Assembly (NCBI RefSeq): GCF_029227915.1
Contig: NC_079877.1
Span: forward strand, 32,329,851-32,393,850
Reading direction: 5' to 3'
Source of the DNA: Hydractinia symbiolongicarpus
Taxonomy: Eukaryota; Cnidaria; Hydrozoa; Anthoathecata; Hydractiniidae
DNA length: 64,000 nucleotides
The notes beneath the pieces were generated by a model. The model did no database searches, was not told the DNA's origin, and was given only the letters and a program-made list of their open reading frames with translations. A program made the position numbers and the translations under genes. Of the stretch, positions 1 through 12,118 are shown in pieces. Positions within the stretch are counted from its first letter, which is position 1. Every line of letters starts with the position of its first letter.

Positions 1-384
1 TACTCCCTGGGTACTTTCTTTATATACATTCGACTATACTGACCAAGCCCGGGATTTACGGGAAATCGCGGGTTTTCGTTTGTCGGCGATTAAACTCCTT
101 TTATTCAGCGTCTCATCAAAAATGAAAACATTTTTGAACACTACAAGTCTCATGGGTTTTAGTGGTGAAAAAAGTATTTAAAAAATCGTTCGGGAAATGA
201 GTTTACTCCCTGGGTACTTTATTTGTATACTTTTGACTATACGGGTCGTGGCCAGGATTTTGGGGAAATCGCGGTTTTCGTTTGCTGGCGATTAAACTTC
301 TTTTATTCAGCGTCTCATCAAAAATGAAAACAATTTTGAAAACTACAAGTCTTATGCGTTTTACTGGTGAAAAAATAATTTAAA
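1..384. repeat. Lead-in monomers, array continues to the left
   Basis: The first base falls inside a unit, so the array extends beyond the window. The first unit is of the TATACATTCG class, with CCAAGCCCGGG, AAACTCC and a GAACACTAC...CATGGG tail. The second is of the GTCGTGGCCAGG class and is 202 bp because it has GCGGTTTTC instead of GCGGGTTTTC. The second unit closely resembles the one at 609, two units further on. Confidence 0.9.
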
Positions 385-2005
385 AAATCGTTCGGGAAAT
401 GAGTTTACTCCCTGGGTACTTTCTTTATATACTTCTGACTATACGGGCCGTGTCAGGGATTTACGGGAAATCGCGGGTTTTCGTTTGCCGGCGATTAAAC
501 TCCTTTTATTCAGTGTCTCATCAAAAATGAAAACATTTTTGAACACTACAAGTCTCATGGGTTTTAGTGGTGAAAAAATAATTTAAAAAATCGTTCGGGA
601 AATGAGTTTACTCCCTGGGTACTTTATTTGTATACTTTTGACTATACGGGTCGTGGCCAGGATTTTGGGGAAATCGCGGGTTTTCGTTTGCCGGCGATTA
701 AACTTCTTTTATTCAGCGTCTCATCAAAAATGAAAACAATTTTGAAAACTACAAGTCTTATGCGTTTTACTGGTGAAAAAATAATTTAAAAAATCGTTCG
801 GGAAATGAGTTTACTCCCTGGGTACTTTCTTTGTATACTTCTGACTATACGGGCCGTGTCAGGGATTTACGGGAAATCGCGGGTATTCGTTTGCCGGCGA
901 TTAAGCTTCTTTTATTCAGCGTCTCTACAAAAATGAAAACATTTTCGAAAACTACAAGTCTCATGCGATTTAGTGGTGAAAATCTAATTTAAAAAATCGG
1001 TCGGGAAATGAGTTTACTCCCTGGGTACTTTCTTTGCATACTTTTGACCATACGGGTCGTGTCCGGATTTAGGGGAAATCGCGGATTTTCGTTTGCCGGC
1101 GATTAAACTTGTTTTATTCAGCGTCTCATCAAAAATGTAAACATTTTTAAAAACTACAAGTCTCATGCGTTTTAGTGGTGAAATACTAATTTAAAAAATC
1201 GTTCGGGAAATGAGTTTACTCCCTGGGTACTTTCTTTGTATACTTCTGACTATACGGGCCGAGTCAGGGATTTACGGGAAAACGCGGGTTTTCGTTTGCC
1301 GCCGATTAAACTTCTTTTATTCAGCGTCTCATCAAAAATGAAAACATTTTTGTAAACTAAAGTCTCATGCGTTTTAGTGCTGAAAAAATACATTAAAAAA
1401 TCGTTCGGGAAATGAGTTTACTCCCTGGGAACTTTTTTTGTATACTTTTGACTATACGGGTCGTGTCCGGGATTTAGGGGAAATCGCGGCTTTTCGTTTG
1501 CCGGCGATTAAACTTCTTTTATTCAGCGTCTCTACAAAAATGAAAACATTTTTGAAAACTACAAGTCTCGTGCGATTTAGTGGTGAAAAACTAATTTAAA
1601 AGATCGGTCGGGAAATGAGTTTACTCCCTGGGTACTTTCTTTGCATACTTTTGACCATACGGGTCGTGTCCGGATTTAGGGGAAATCGCGGGTTTTCGTT
1701 TGCCGGCGATTAAACTTGTTTTATTCAGCGTCTCATCAAAAATGTAAACATTTTTAAAAACTACAAGTCTCATGCGTTTTAGTGGTGAAATACTAATTTA
1801 AAAAATAGTTCGGGAAATTAGTTTACTCCCTAGGTACTTTCTTTGTATACTTTTGACCATACGGGTCGTGTCGGGGATTTAGGGGAAATCGCGGGTTTTC
1901 GTTTGCTGGCGATTAAACTTCTTTTATTCAGCGTCTCATCAAAAATGAAAACATTTTTGAAAACTAAAAGTCTCATGGGTTTTAGTGGTGAAAAAATTAT
2001 TTAAA
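385..2005. repeat. 8-monomer HOR, copy 1 (about 1,621 bp)
   Basis: Marker strings recur at a shift of 1,621 bases: CTTTATATACTTCTGAC near 422 and 2,043, the TACTTTATTTG variant near 616 and 2,237, GGGTATTCG near 891 and 2,512, and CCGGATTT near 1,070 and 2,691. Eight units of 203 would be 1,624; small indels explain the rest. By eye the two copies differ at roughly a dozen or so bases, about 99% identical, although units inside a copy are much more divergent. Confidence 0.88.
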
Positions 2006-3600
2006 AAATCGTTCGGGAAATGAGTTTACTCCCTGGGTACTTTCTTTATATACTTCTGACTATACGGGCCGTGTCAGGGATTTACGGGAAATCGCGGGTT
2101 TTCGTTTGCCGGCGATTAAACTCCTTTTATTCAGCGTCTCATCAAAAATGAAAACATTTTTGAACACTACAAGTCTCATGGGTTTTAGTGGTGAAAAAAT
2201 AATTTAAAAAATCGTTCGGGAAATGAGTTTACTACCTGGGTACTTTATTTGTATACTTTTGACTATACGGGTCGTGGCCAGGATTTTGGGGAAATCGCGG
2301 GTTTTCGTTTGCCGGCGATTAAACTTCTTTTATTCAGCGTCTCAACAAAAATGAAAACAATTTTGAAAACTACAAGTCTTATGCGTTTTACTGGTGAAAA
2401 AATAATTTAAAAAATCGTTCGGGAAATGAGTTTACTCCCTGGGTACTTTCTTTGTATACTTCTGACTATACGGGCCGTGTCAGGGATTTACGGGAAATCG
2501 CGGGTATTCGTTTGCCGGCGATTAAACTTCTTTTATTCAGCGTCTCTACAAAAATGAAAACATTTTCGAAAACTACAAGTCTCATGCGATTTAGTGGTGA
2601 AAATCTAATTTAAAAAGTCGGTCGGGAAATGAGTTTAGTCCCTGGGTACTTTCTTTGCATACTTTTGACCATACGGGTCGTGTCCGGATTTAGGGGAAAT
2701 CGCGGATTTTCGTTTGCCGGCGATTAAACTTGTTTTATTCAGCGTCTCATCAAAAATGTAAACATTTTTAAAAACTACAAGTCTCATGCGTTTTAGTGGT
2801 GAAATACTAATTTAAAAAATCGTTCGGGAAATGAGTTTACTCCCTGGGTACTTTCTTTGTATACTTCTGACTATACGGGCCGAGTCAGGGATTTACGGGA
2901 AATCGCGGGTTTTCGTTTGCCGCCGATTAAACTTCTTTTATTCAGCGTCTCATCAAAAATGAAAACATTTTTGTAAACTAAAGTCTCATGCGTTTTAGTG
3001 CTGAAAAAATAATTTAAAAAATCGTTCGGGAAATGAGTTTACTCCCTGGGAACTTTTTTTGTATACTTTTGACTATACGGGTCGTGTCCGGGATTTAGGG
3101 GAAATCGCGGCTTTTCGTTTGCCGGCGATTAAACTTCTTTTATTCAGCGTCTCTACAAAAATGAAAACATTTTTGAAAACTACAAGTCTCATGCGATTTA
3201 GTGGTGAAAAACTAATTTAAAAAATCGGTCGGGAAATGAGTTTACTCCCTGGGTACTTTCTTTGCATACTTTTGACCATACGGGTCGTGTCCGGATTTAG
3301 GGGAAATCGCGGGTTTTCGTTTGCCGGCGATTAAACTTGTTTTATTCAGCGTCTCATCAAAAATGTAAACATTTTTAAAAGCTACAAGTCTCATGCGTTT
3401 TAGTGGTGAAATACTAATTTAAAAAATAGTTCGGGAAATTAGTTTACTCCCTAGGTACTTTCTTTGTATACTTTTGACCATACGGGTCGTGTCGGGGATT
3501 TAGGGGAAATCGCGGGTTTTCGTTTGCTAGCGATTAAACTTCTTTTATTCAGCGTCTCATCAAAAATGAAAACATTTTTGAAAACTAAAAGTCTTATGCG
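2006..3600. repeat. 8-monomer HOR, copy 2
   Basis: Direct tandem copy of the preceding block, in the same unit order. Scattered differences include TTTACTACCTGG for TTTACTCCCTGG, TTTAGTCC for TTTACTCC and GCTAGCG for GCTGGCG. The match is lost at about 3,590-3,600, where the tail changes to CTTATGCGTTTTAGTGCTG and a new block begins. Confidence 0.87.
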
Positions 3601-3704
3601 TTTTAGTGCTGAAAAAGTAATTTAAAAAATCGTTCGGGAAATGAGTTTACTCCCTGGGAACTTTCTTTGTATACTATTGACTATACGGGCTGAGTCCAGG
3701 ATTT
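3601..3704. repeat. Junction segment between HOR blocks
   Basis: A partial unit with a GTGCTGAAAAAGTAATTT tail and a CTGGGAACTTTC head links the 8-unit and 9-unit blocks. The same combination recurs at about 10,905-10,970 and 13,540-13,610, so this is a shared satellite segment rather than foreign DNA. Confidence 0.75.
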
Positions 3705-5529
3705 ACGGGAAATCGCAGGTTTTCGATTGCCGACGATTAAACTTCTTTTATTCAGCGTCTCATCAAAAATGAAAACATTTTTAAAAACTACAAGTCTCAT
3801 GCGTTTTACTGGTGAAAAAATAATTTAAAAAGTCGTTCGGGAAATGAGTTTACTCCCTGTGTACTTTCTTTGTATACTTTTGACCATACGGGTCGTGACC
3901 GGGATTTAGGGGAAATCGCGAGATTTCGTTTGCCGGCGATTAAACTTGCTTTATTCAGCGTCTCATCAAAAATGTAAACATTTTCAAAAAATACAAGTCT
4001 GATGCGTTTTAGTGGTGAAATACTAATTTAAAAAATCGTTCGAGAAATGAGTTTACTGCCTAGGTACTTTCTTTGTATACTTTTGACCATACGGGTCGTG
4101 TCCGGGATTTAGGGGAAATCGCGGGTTTTCGTTTGCCGGCTATTAAACTTCTTTTACTCAGCGTCTCTACAAAAATGAAAACATTTTTGAAAACTACAAG
4201 TCTCATGCGATTTAGTGGTGAAAAACTAATTTAAAAAATCGGTCGGGAAATGAGTTTACTCCCTGGGTACTTTCTTTGCATACTTTTGACCATACGGGTC
4301 GTGTCCGGATTTAGGGGAAATCGCGGGTTTTCGTTTGCCGGCGATTAAACTTGTTTTATTCAGCGTCTCATCAAAAATGTAAACATTTTTAAAAACTACA
4401 AGTCTCATGCGTTTTAGTGGTGAAATACTAATTTCAAAAATCATTCGGGAAATGAGTTTACTCCCTGGGTACTTTCTTTGTATACTTCTGACTATACGGG
4501 CCGAGTCAGGGATTTACGGGAAATCGCGGGTTTTCGTTTGCCGCCGATTAAACTTCTTTTAATCAGCGTCTCATCAAAAATGAAAACATTTTTGTAAACT
4601 ACAAGTCTTATGCGTTTTAGTGCTGAAAAAATAATTTAAAAAATCGTTCGGGAAATGAGTTTACTCCCTGGGAACTTTCTTTGTATACTTTTGACTATAC
4701 GGGCCGAGTCCGGGATTTACGGGAAATCGCAGGTTTTCGTTTGCCGACGATTAAACTTCTTTTATTCAGCGTCTCATCAAAAATTAAAACATTTTTAAGA
4801 ACTACAAGTGTCATGCGTTTTACTGGTGAAAAAATAATTTAAGAAATCGTTCGGGAAATGAGTTTACTCCCTGGGTACTTTCTTTGTATACTTTTGACCA
4901 TACGGGTCGTGTCCGGGATTTAGGGGAAATCGCGAGTTTTCGTTTGCCGCGATTAAACTTGCTTTATTCAGCGTCTTATCAAAAATGTAATCATTTTTAA
5001 AAAATACAAGTCTCATGCGTTTTGGTGGTGAAAAACTAATTTAAAAAATCGTTCGGGAAATTAGTTTACTCCCTGGGTACTTTCTTTGTATACTTTTGAC
5101 TATACGGGCCGAGTCCGGGATTTAGGGGAAATCGCGGGTTCTGGTTTGCCGGCGATTAAAGTTCTTTTATTCAGCGTCTCATCAAAACTGAAAACATTTT
5201 TGAAAACTACAAGTCTCATGCGTTTTAGTGGCGAAAAACTAATTTAAAAAATCGTTCGGGAAATTAGTTTACTCCCTGGGTACTTTCTTTGTATACTTTT
5301 GACCATACGGGTCGTGTCCGGGATTTAGGGGAAATCGCGGGTTTTCGTTTGCCGGCGATTAAACTTCTTTTATTCAGCGTCTCATCAAAAATAAAAATAT
5401 TTTTGAAAACTTAAAGTCTCATGCGTTTTACTGGTGAAAAAATAATTTAAAAAATTGTTCGGGAAATGATTATACTCCCTGGGTACTTTCTTTGTATACT
5501 TCTGACTATACGGGCCGAGTCAGGGATTT
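3705..5529. repeat. 9-monomer HOR, copy 1 (about 1,825 bp)
   Basis: AGTCGTTCGG with CCCTGTGTAC and GTCGTGACCGGG at 3,831-3,903 recurs at 5,656, a shift of 1,825 (nine units). Other diagnostic units inside are the CTTTTAATCAGCG variant near 4,555 and GGGTTCTGG near 5,137. Up to about 4,430 the shift to the next copy is 1,825; from 4,441 on it is 2,028, because the next copy has one extra unit. Confidence 0.85.
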
Positions 5530-7558
5530 ACCGGAAATCGCAGGTTTTCGTTTGCCGACGATTAAACTTCTTTTATTCAGCGTCTCATCAAAAATGAAAA
5601 CATTTTTAAAAACTACAAGTCTCATGCGTTTTACTGGTGAAAAAATAATTTAAAAAGTCGTTCGGGAAATGAGTTTACTCCCTGTGTACTTTCTTTGTAT
5701 ACTTTTGACCATACGGGTCGTGACCGGGATTTAGGGGAAATCGCGAGATTTAGTTTGCCGGCGATTAAACTTGCTTTATTCAGCGTCTCATCAAAAATGT
5801 AAAAATTTTCAAAAAATACAAGTCTGATGCGTTTTAGTGGTGAAATACTAATTTAAAAAATCGTTCGAGAAATGAGTTTACTGCCTAGGTACTTTCTTTG
5901 TATACTTTTGACCATACGGGTCGTGTCGGGGATTTAGGGGAAATCGCGGGTTTTCGTTTGCCGGCTATTAAACTTCTTTTATTCAGCGTCTCTACAAAAA
6001 TGAAAACATTTTTGAAAACTACAAGTCTCATGCGATTTAGTGGTGAAAAACTAATTTAAAAAATCGGTCGGGAAATGAGTTTACTCCCTGGGTACTTTCT
6101 TTGCATACTTTTGACCATACGGGTCGTGTCCGGATTTAGTGGAAATCGCGGGTTTTCGTTTGCCGGCGATTAAACTTGTTTTATTCAGCGTCTCATCAAA
6201 AATGTAAACATTTTTAAAAACTACAAGTCTCATGCGTTTTAGTGGTGAAATACTAATTTAAAAAATCGTTCGGGAAATGAGTTTACCCCCTTGGTACTTT
6301 CTTTGTATACTTTTGACCATACGGGTCGTGTCCGGGATTTAGGGGAAATCCCAGGTTTTCGTTTGCCGGCGATTAAACTTCTTTTATTAAGCGTCTCATC
6401 AAAAATGAAAACATTTTTGAAAACTAAAAGTCTTATGCGTTTTACTGGTGAAAAAATAATTTAAAAAATCATTCGGGAAATGAGTTTACTCCCTGGGTAC
6501 TTTCTTTGTATACTTCTGACTATACGGGCCGAGTCAGGGATTTACGGGAAATCGCGGGTTTTCGTTTGCCGCCGATTAAACTTCTTTTAATCAGCGTCTC
6601 ATCAAAAATGAAAACATTTTTGTAAACTACAAGTCTTATGCGTTTTAGTGCTGAAAAAATAATTTAAAAAATCGTTCGGGAAATGAGTTTACTCCCTGGG
6701 AACTTTCTTTGTATACTTTTGACTATACGGGCCGAGTCCTGGATTTACGGGAAATCGCAGGTTTTCGTTTGCCGACGATTAAACTTCTTTTATTCAGCGT
6801 CTCATCAAAAATTAAAACATTTTTAAGAACTACAAGTGTCATGCGTTTTACTGGTGAAAAAATAATTTAAGAAATCGTTCGGGAAATGAGTTTACTCCCT
6901 GGGTACTTTCTTTGTATACTTTTGACCATACGGGTCGTGTCCGGGATTTAGGGGAAATCGCTAGTTTTCGTTTGCCGCGATTAAACTTGCTTTATTCAGC
7001 GTCTTATCAAAAATGTAATCATTTTTAAAACATACAAGTCTCATGCGATTTAGTGGTGAAAAACTAATTTAAAAAATCGTTCGGGAAATTAGTTTACTCC
7101 CTGGGTACTTTCTTTGTATACTTTTGACTATACGGGCCGAGTCCGGGATTTAGGGGAAATCGCGGGTTCTGGTTTGCCGGCGATTAAAGTTCTTTTATTC
7201 AGCGTCTCATCAAAACTGAAAACATTTTTGAAAACTACAAGTCTCATGCGTTTTAGTGGCGAAAAGCTAATTTAAAAAATCGTTCGGGAAATTAGTTTAC
7301 TCCCTGGGTACTTTCTTTGTATACTTTTGACCATACGGGTCGTGTCCGAGATTTAGGGGAAATCGCGGGTTTTCGTTTGCCGGCGATTAAACTTCTTTTA
7401 TTCAGCGTCTCATCAAAAATAAAAATATTTTTGAAAACTTAAAGTCTCATGCGTTTTACTGGTGAAAAAATAATTTAAAAAATTGTTCGGGAAATGAGTA
7501 TACTCCCTGGGTACTTCCTTTGTATACTTCTGACTATACGGGCCGAGTCAGGGATTTA
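5530..7558. repeat. 9-monomer HOR, copy 2 with one extra monomer (about 2,028 bp)
   Basis: Same unit order as the preceding block except for one extra unit at about 6,256-6,465, whose head reads TTTACCCCCTTGG and which has GAAATCCCAGG. After it the shift to copy 1 grows from 1,825 to 2,028, exactly one unit. Matching ends at about 7,558, where TTACCGGAAATCGCGGG replaces TTACCGGAAATCGCAGG. This is a clear example of one-monomer gain by unequal exchange. Confidence 0.85.
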
Positions 7559-9221
7559 CCGGAAATCGCGGGTTTTCGTTTGCCGGCGATTAAACTTGTT
7601 TTATTCAGCGTCTCATCAAAAATGAAAATATTTTTGAATACTACAAGTCTCATTCGTTTTACTGGTGAAAAAATAATTTGAAAAATCGTTCGGGTAATGA
7701 GTGTACTCCCTGGGTACTTTCTTTACATACATTCGACTATACTGGCTAAGCCCGGGATTTACGGGAAATCGCGGGTTTTCGTTTGCCGGCGATTAAAGTC
7801 CTTTTATTCATCGTCTCATCAAAAATGAAAACATTTTTGAAAACTACAAGTCTCATGGGTTTTAGTGGTGAAAAAATAATTTAAAAAATCGTTCGGGAAA
7901 TGAGTTTACTCCCTGGGTACTTTCTTTGTATACTTTTGACCATACGGGTCGCGTCCGGGATTTAGGGGAAATCGCGAGTTTTCGTTTGCCGGCGATTAAA
8001 CTTCTTTTATTCAGCGTCTCTACAAAAATGAAAACATTTTTGAAAACTACAAGTCTCATGCGATTTAGTGGTAAAAAACTAATTTAAAAAATCGGTCGGG
8101 AAATGAGTTTACTCCCTGGGTACTTTCTTTGCATACTTTTGACCTTACGGGTCGTGTCCGGATTTAGGGGAAATCGCGGGTTTTCGTTTGCCGGCGATTA
8201 AACTTGTTTTATTCAGCGTCTCATCAAGAATGTAAACATTTTTAAAAACTACAAGTCTCATGCGTTTTAGTGGTGAAATACTAATTTAAAAAATCGTTCG
8301 GGAAATGAGTTTACTCCCTAGGTACTTTCTTTGTATACTTTTGACCATACGGGTCGTGTCGGGGATTTAGGGGAAATCGCGGGTTTTCGTTTGCCGGCGA
8401 TTAAACTTCTTTTATTCAGCGTCTCATCAAAAATGAAAACATTTTTGAAAACTAAAAGTCTTATGCGTTTTACTGGTGAAAAAATAATTTAAAAAACCGT
8501 TCGTGAATTGAGTTTACTCCCTGGGTACCCTCTTTGTATACTTCTGACTATACGGGCCGAGTCAGGGATTTGCGGGAAATCGCGGGTTTTCGTTTGCCGC
8601 TGATTAAACTTCTCTTATTCAGCGTCTCATCAAAAATGAAAACATTTTTGTAAACTACAAGTCTCATGCGTTTTAGTGCTGAAAAAATAATTTAAAAAAT
8701 CGTTCGGGAAATTAGTTTACTCCCTGGGAACTTTCTTTGTATACTTTTGACTATACGGGCCGAGTCCGGGATTTACGGGAAATCGCAGGTTCTCGTTTGC
8801 CGACGATTAAACTTCTTTTATTCAGCGTCTCATTAAAAATGAAAACATTTTTAAGAACTACAAGTCTCATGCGTTTTACTGGTGAAAAACTAATTTAAAA
8901 AATCGGTCGGGAAATGAGTTTACTCCCTGGGTACTTTCTTTGCATACTTTTGACCATACGGGTCGTGTCCGGATTTAGGGGAAATCGCGGGTTTTCGTTT
9001 GCCGGCGATTAAACTTGTTTTATTCAGCGTCTCATCAAAAATGTAAACATTTTCAAAAACTACAAGTCTCAGGCGTTTTAGTGGTGAAATACTAATTTAA
9101 AAAATCGTTCGGGAAATTAGTTTACTCCCTAGGTACTTTCTTTGTATACTTTTGACCATACGGGTCGTGTCGGGGATTTAGGGGAAATCGCGGGTTTTCG
9201 TTTGCCGGCGATTAAACTTCT
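7559..9221. repeat. 8-monomer HOR of the 7.6-13.6 kb domain, copy A
   Basis: The unit with GAGTGTACTCCC and CTTTACATACATTCGAC near 7,700 recurs near 9,323, and AATCGGTCGGG near 8,091 recurs near 9,713, a shift of 1,622 (eight units). Left of about 7,600 the two copies no longer match. The A copy contains the GACCTTACGG variant at 8,141, which later marks a partial copy at 10,979. Confidence 0.83.
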
Positions 9222-10860
9222 TTTATTCAGCGTCTCATCAAAAATGAAAATATTTTTGAATACTACAAGTCTCATTCGTTTTACTGGTGAAAAAATAATT
9301 TGAAAAATCGTTCGGGAAATGAGTGTACTCCCTGGGTACTTTCTTTACATACATTCGACTATACTGGCTAAGCCCGGGATTTACGGGAAATCGCGAGTTT
9401 TCGTTTGCCGGCGATTAAAGTCCTTTTATTCATCGTCTCATCAAAAATGAAAACATTTTTGAAAACTACAAGTCTCATGGGTTTTAGTGGTGAAAAAATA
9501 ATTTAAAAAATCGTTCGGGAAATGAGTTTACTCCCTGGGTACTTTCTTTGTATACTTTTGGCCATACGTGTCGTGTCCGGGATTTAGGGGAAATGGCGAG
9601 TTTTCGTTTGCCGGCGATTAAACTTCTTTTATTCAGCGTCTCTACAAAAATGAAAACATTTTTGAAAACTACAAGTCTCATGCGATTTAGTGGTGAAAAA
9701 CTAATATAAAAAATCGGTCGGGAAATGAGTTTACTCCCTGGGTACTTTCTTTGCATACTTTTGACCATACGGGTCGTGTCCGGATTTAGGGGAAATCGCG
9801 GGTTTTCGTTTGCCGGCGATTAAACTTGTTTTATTCAGCGTCTCATCAAGAATGTAAACATTTTTAAAAACTACAAGTCTCATGCGTTTTAGTGGTGAAA
9901 TACTAATTTAAAAAATCGTTTGGGAAATGAGTTTACTCCCTAGGTACTTTCTTTGTATACTTTTGACCATACGGGTCGTGTCGGGGATTTAGGGGAAATC
10001 GCGGGTTTTCGTTTGCCGTCGATTAAACTTCTTTTATTCAGCGTCTCATCAAAAATGAAAACATTTTTGAAAACTAAAAGTCTTATGCGTTTTACTGGTG
10101 AAAAAATAATTTAAAAAACCGTTCGGGAAATGAGTTTACTCCCTGGGTACCTTCTTTGTATACTTCTGACTATACGGGCCGAGTCAGGGATTTACGGGAA
10201 ATCGCGGGTTTTCGTTTGCCGCTGATTAAACTTCTCTTATTCAGTGTCTCATCAAAAATGAAAACATTTTTGTAAACTACAAGTCTCATGCGTTTTAGTG
10301 CTGAAAAAATAATTTAAAAAATCGTTCGGGAAATGAGTTTACTCTCTGGGAACTTTCTTTGTATACTTTTGACTATACGGGCCGAGTCCGGGATTTACGG
10401 GAAATCGCAGGTTCTCGTTTGCCGACGATTAAACTTCTTTTATTCAGCGTCTCATTAAAAATGAAAACATTTTTAAGAACTACAAGTCTCATGCGTTTTA
10501 CTGGTGCAAAACTAATTTAAAAAATCGGTCGGGAAATGAGTTTACTCACTGGGTACTTTCTTTGCATACTTTTGACCATACGGGTCGTGTCCGGATTTAG
10601 GGGAAATCGCGGGTTTTCGTTTGCCGGCGATTAAACTTGTTTTATTCAGCGTCTCATCAAAAATGTAAACATTTTCAAAAACTACAAGTCTCAGGCGTTT
10701 TAGTGGTGAAATACTAATTTAAAAAATCGTTCGGGAAATTAGTTTACTCCCTAGGTACTTTCTTTGTATACTTTTGACCATACGGGTCGTGTCGGGGATT
10801 TAGGGGAAATCGCGGGTTTTCGTTTGCCGGCGATTAAACTTCTTTTATTCAGCGTCTCAT
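9222..10860. repeat. 8-monomer HOR, copy B
   Basis: Follows copy A at a 1,622-bp shift with the same order of units. It carries its own private bases, for example CATACGTGTCGTG near 9,563 and GAAATGGCGAG near 9,591. The stretch from 9,484 is repeated again 2,635 bp (13 units) further on at 12,119, so this copy belongs both to an 8-unit and to a 13-unit periodicity. Confidence 0.82.
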
Positions 10861-12118
10861 CAAAAATGAAAACATTTTTAAAAACTAAAAGTCTTATGCG
10901 TTTTAGTGCTGAAAAAGTAATTTAAAAAATCGTTCGGGAAATGAGTTTACTCCCTGGGAACTTTCTTTGTATACTTTTGACCTTACGGGTCGTGTCCGGA
11001 TTTAGGGGAAATCGCGGGTTTTCGTTTGCCGGCGATTAAACTTGTTTTATTCAGCGTCTCATCAAGAATGTAAACATTTTTAAAAACTACAAGTCTCATG
11101 CGTTTTAGTGGTGAAATACTAATTTAAAAAATCGTTCCGGAAATGAGTTTACTCCCTAGGTACTTTCTTTGTATACTTTTGACCATACGGGTCGTGTCGG
11201 GGATTTAGGGGAAATCGCGGGATTTCGTTTGCCGGCGATTAAACTTCTTTTATTCAGCGTCTCATCAAAAATGAAAACATTTTTGAAAACTAAAAGTCTT
11301 ATGCGTTTTACTGGTGAAAAAATAATTTAAAAAACCGTTCGTGAAATGAGTTTACTCCCTGGGTACCTTCTTTGTATACTTCTGACTATACGGGCCGAGT
11401 CAGGGATTTACGGGAAGTCGCGGGTTTTCGTTTGCCGCTGATTAAACTTCTCTTATTCAGCGTCTCATCAAAAATGAAAACATTTTTGTAAACTACAAGT
11501 CTCATGCGTTTTAGTGCTGAAAAAATAATTTAAAAAATCGTTCGGGAAATTAGTTTACTCCCTGGGAACTTTCTTTGTATACTTTTGACTATACGGGCCG
11601 AGTCCGGGATTTACGGGAAATCGCAGGTTCTCGTTTGCCGACGATTAAACTTCTTTTATTCAGCGTCTCATTAAAAATGAAAACATTTTTAAGAACTACA
11701 AGTCTCATGCGTTTTACTGGTGAAAAACTAATTTAAAAAATCGGTCGGGAAATGAGTTTACTCCCTGGGTACTTTCTTTGCATACTTTTGACCATACGGG
11801 TCGTGTCCGGATTTAGGGGAAATCGCGGGTTTTCGTTTGCCGGCGATTAAACTTGTTTTATTCAGCGTCTCATCAAAAATGTAAACATTTATAAAAACTA
11901 CAAGTCTCAGGCGTTTTAGTGGTGAAATACTAATTTAAAAAATCGTTCGGGAAATCAGTTTACTCCCTAGGTACTTTCTTTGTATACTTTTGACCATACG
12001 GGTCGTGTCGGGGATATAGGGGAAATCGCGGGTTTTCGTTTGCCGGCGATTAAACTTCTTTTATTCAGCGTCTCATCAAAAATGAAAATATTTTTGAATA
12101 CTACAAGTCTCATTCGTT
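10861..12118. repeat. Partial HOR copy C, derived from copy A
   Basis: From GACCTTACGG at 10,979 the sequence follows 8,141-9,240 at a shift of 2,838 (14 units). It starts inside a unit whose head (CTGGGAACTTTC) belongs to another class, so the join lies within a monomer near 10,975. At its right end AATGAAAATATTTTTGAAT leads straight into TTTAGTGGTG at 12,118, skipping the TACATTCG unit that follows the equivalent point in copies A and B. Confidence 0.78.
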
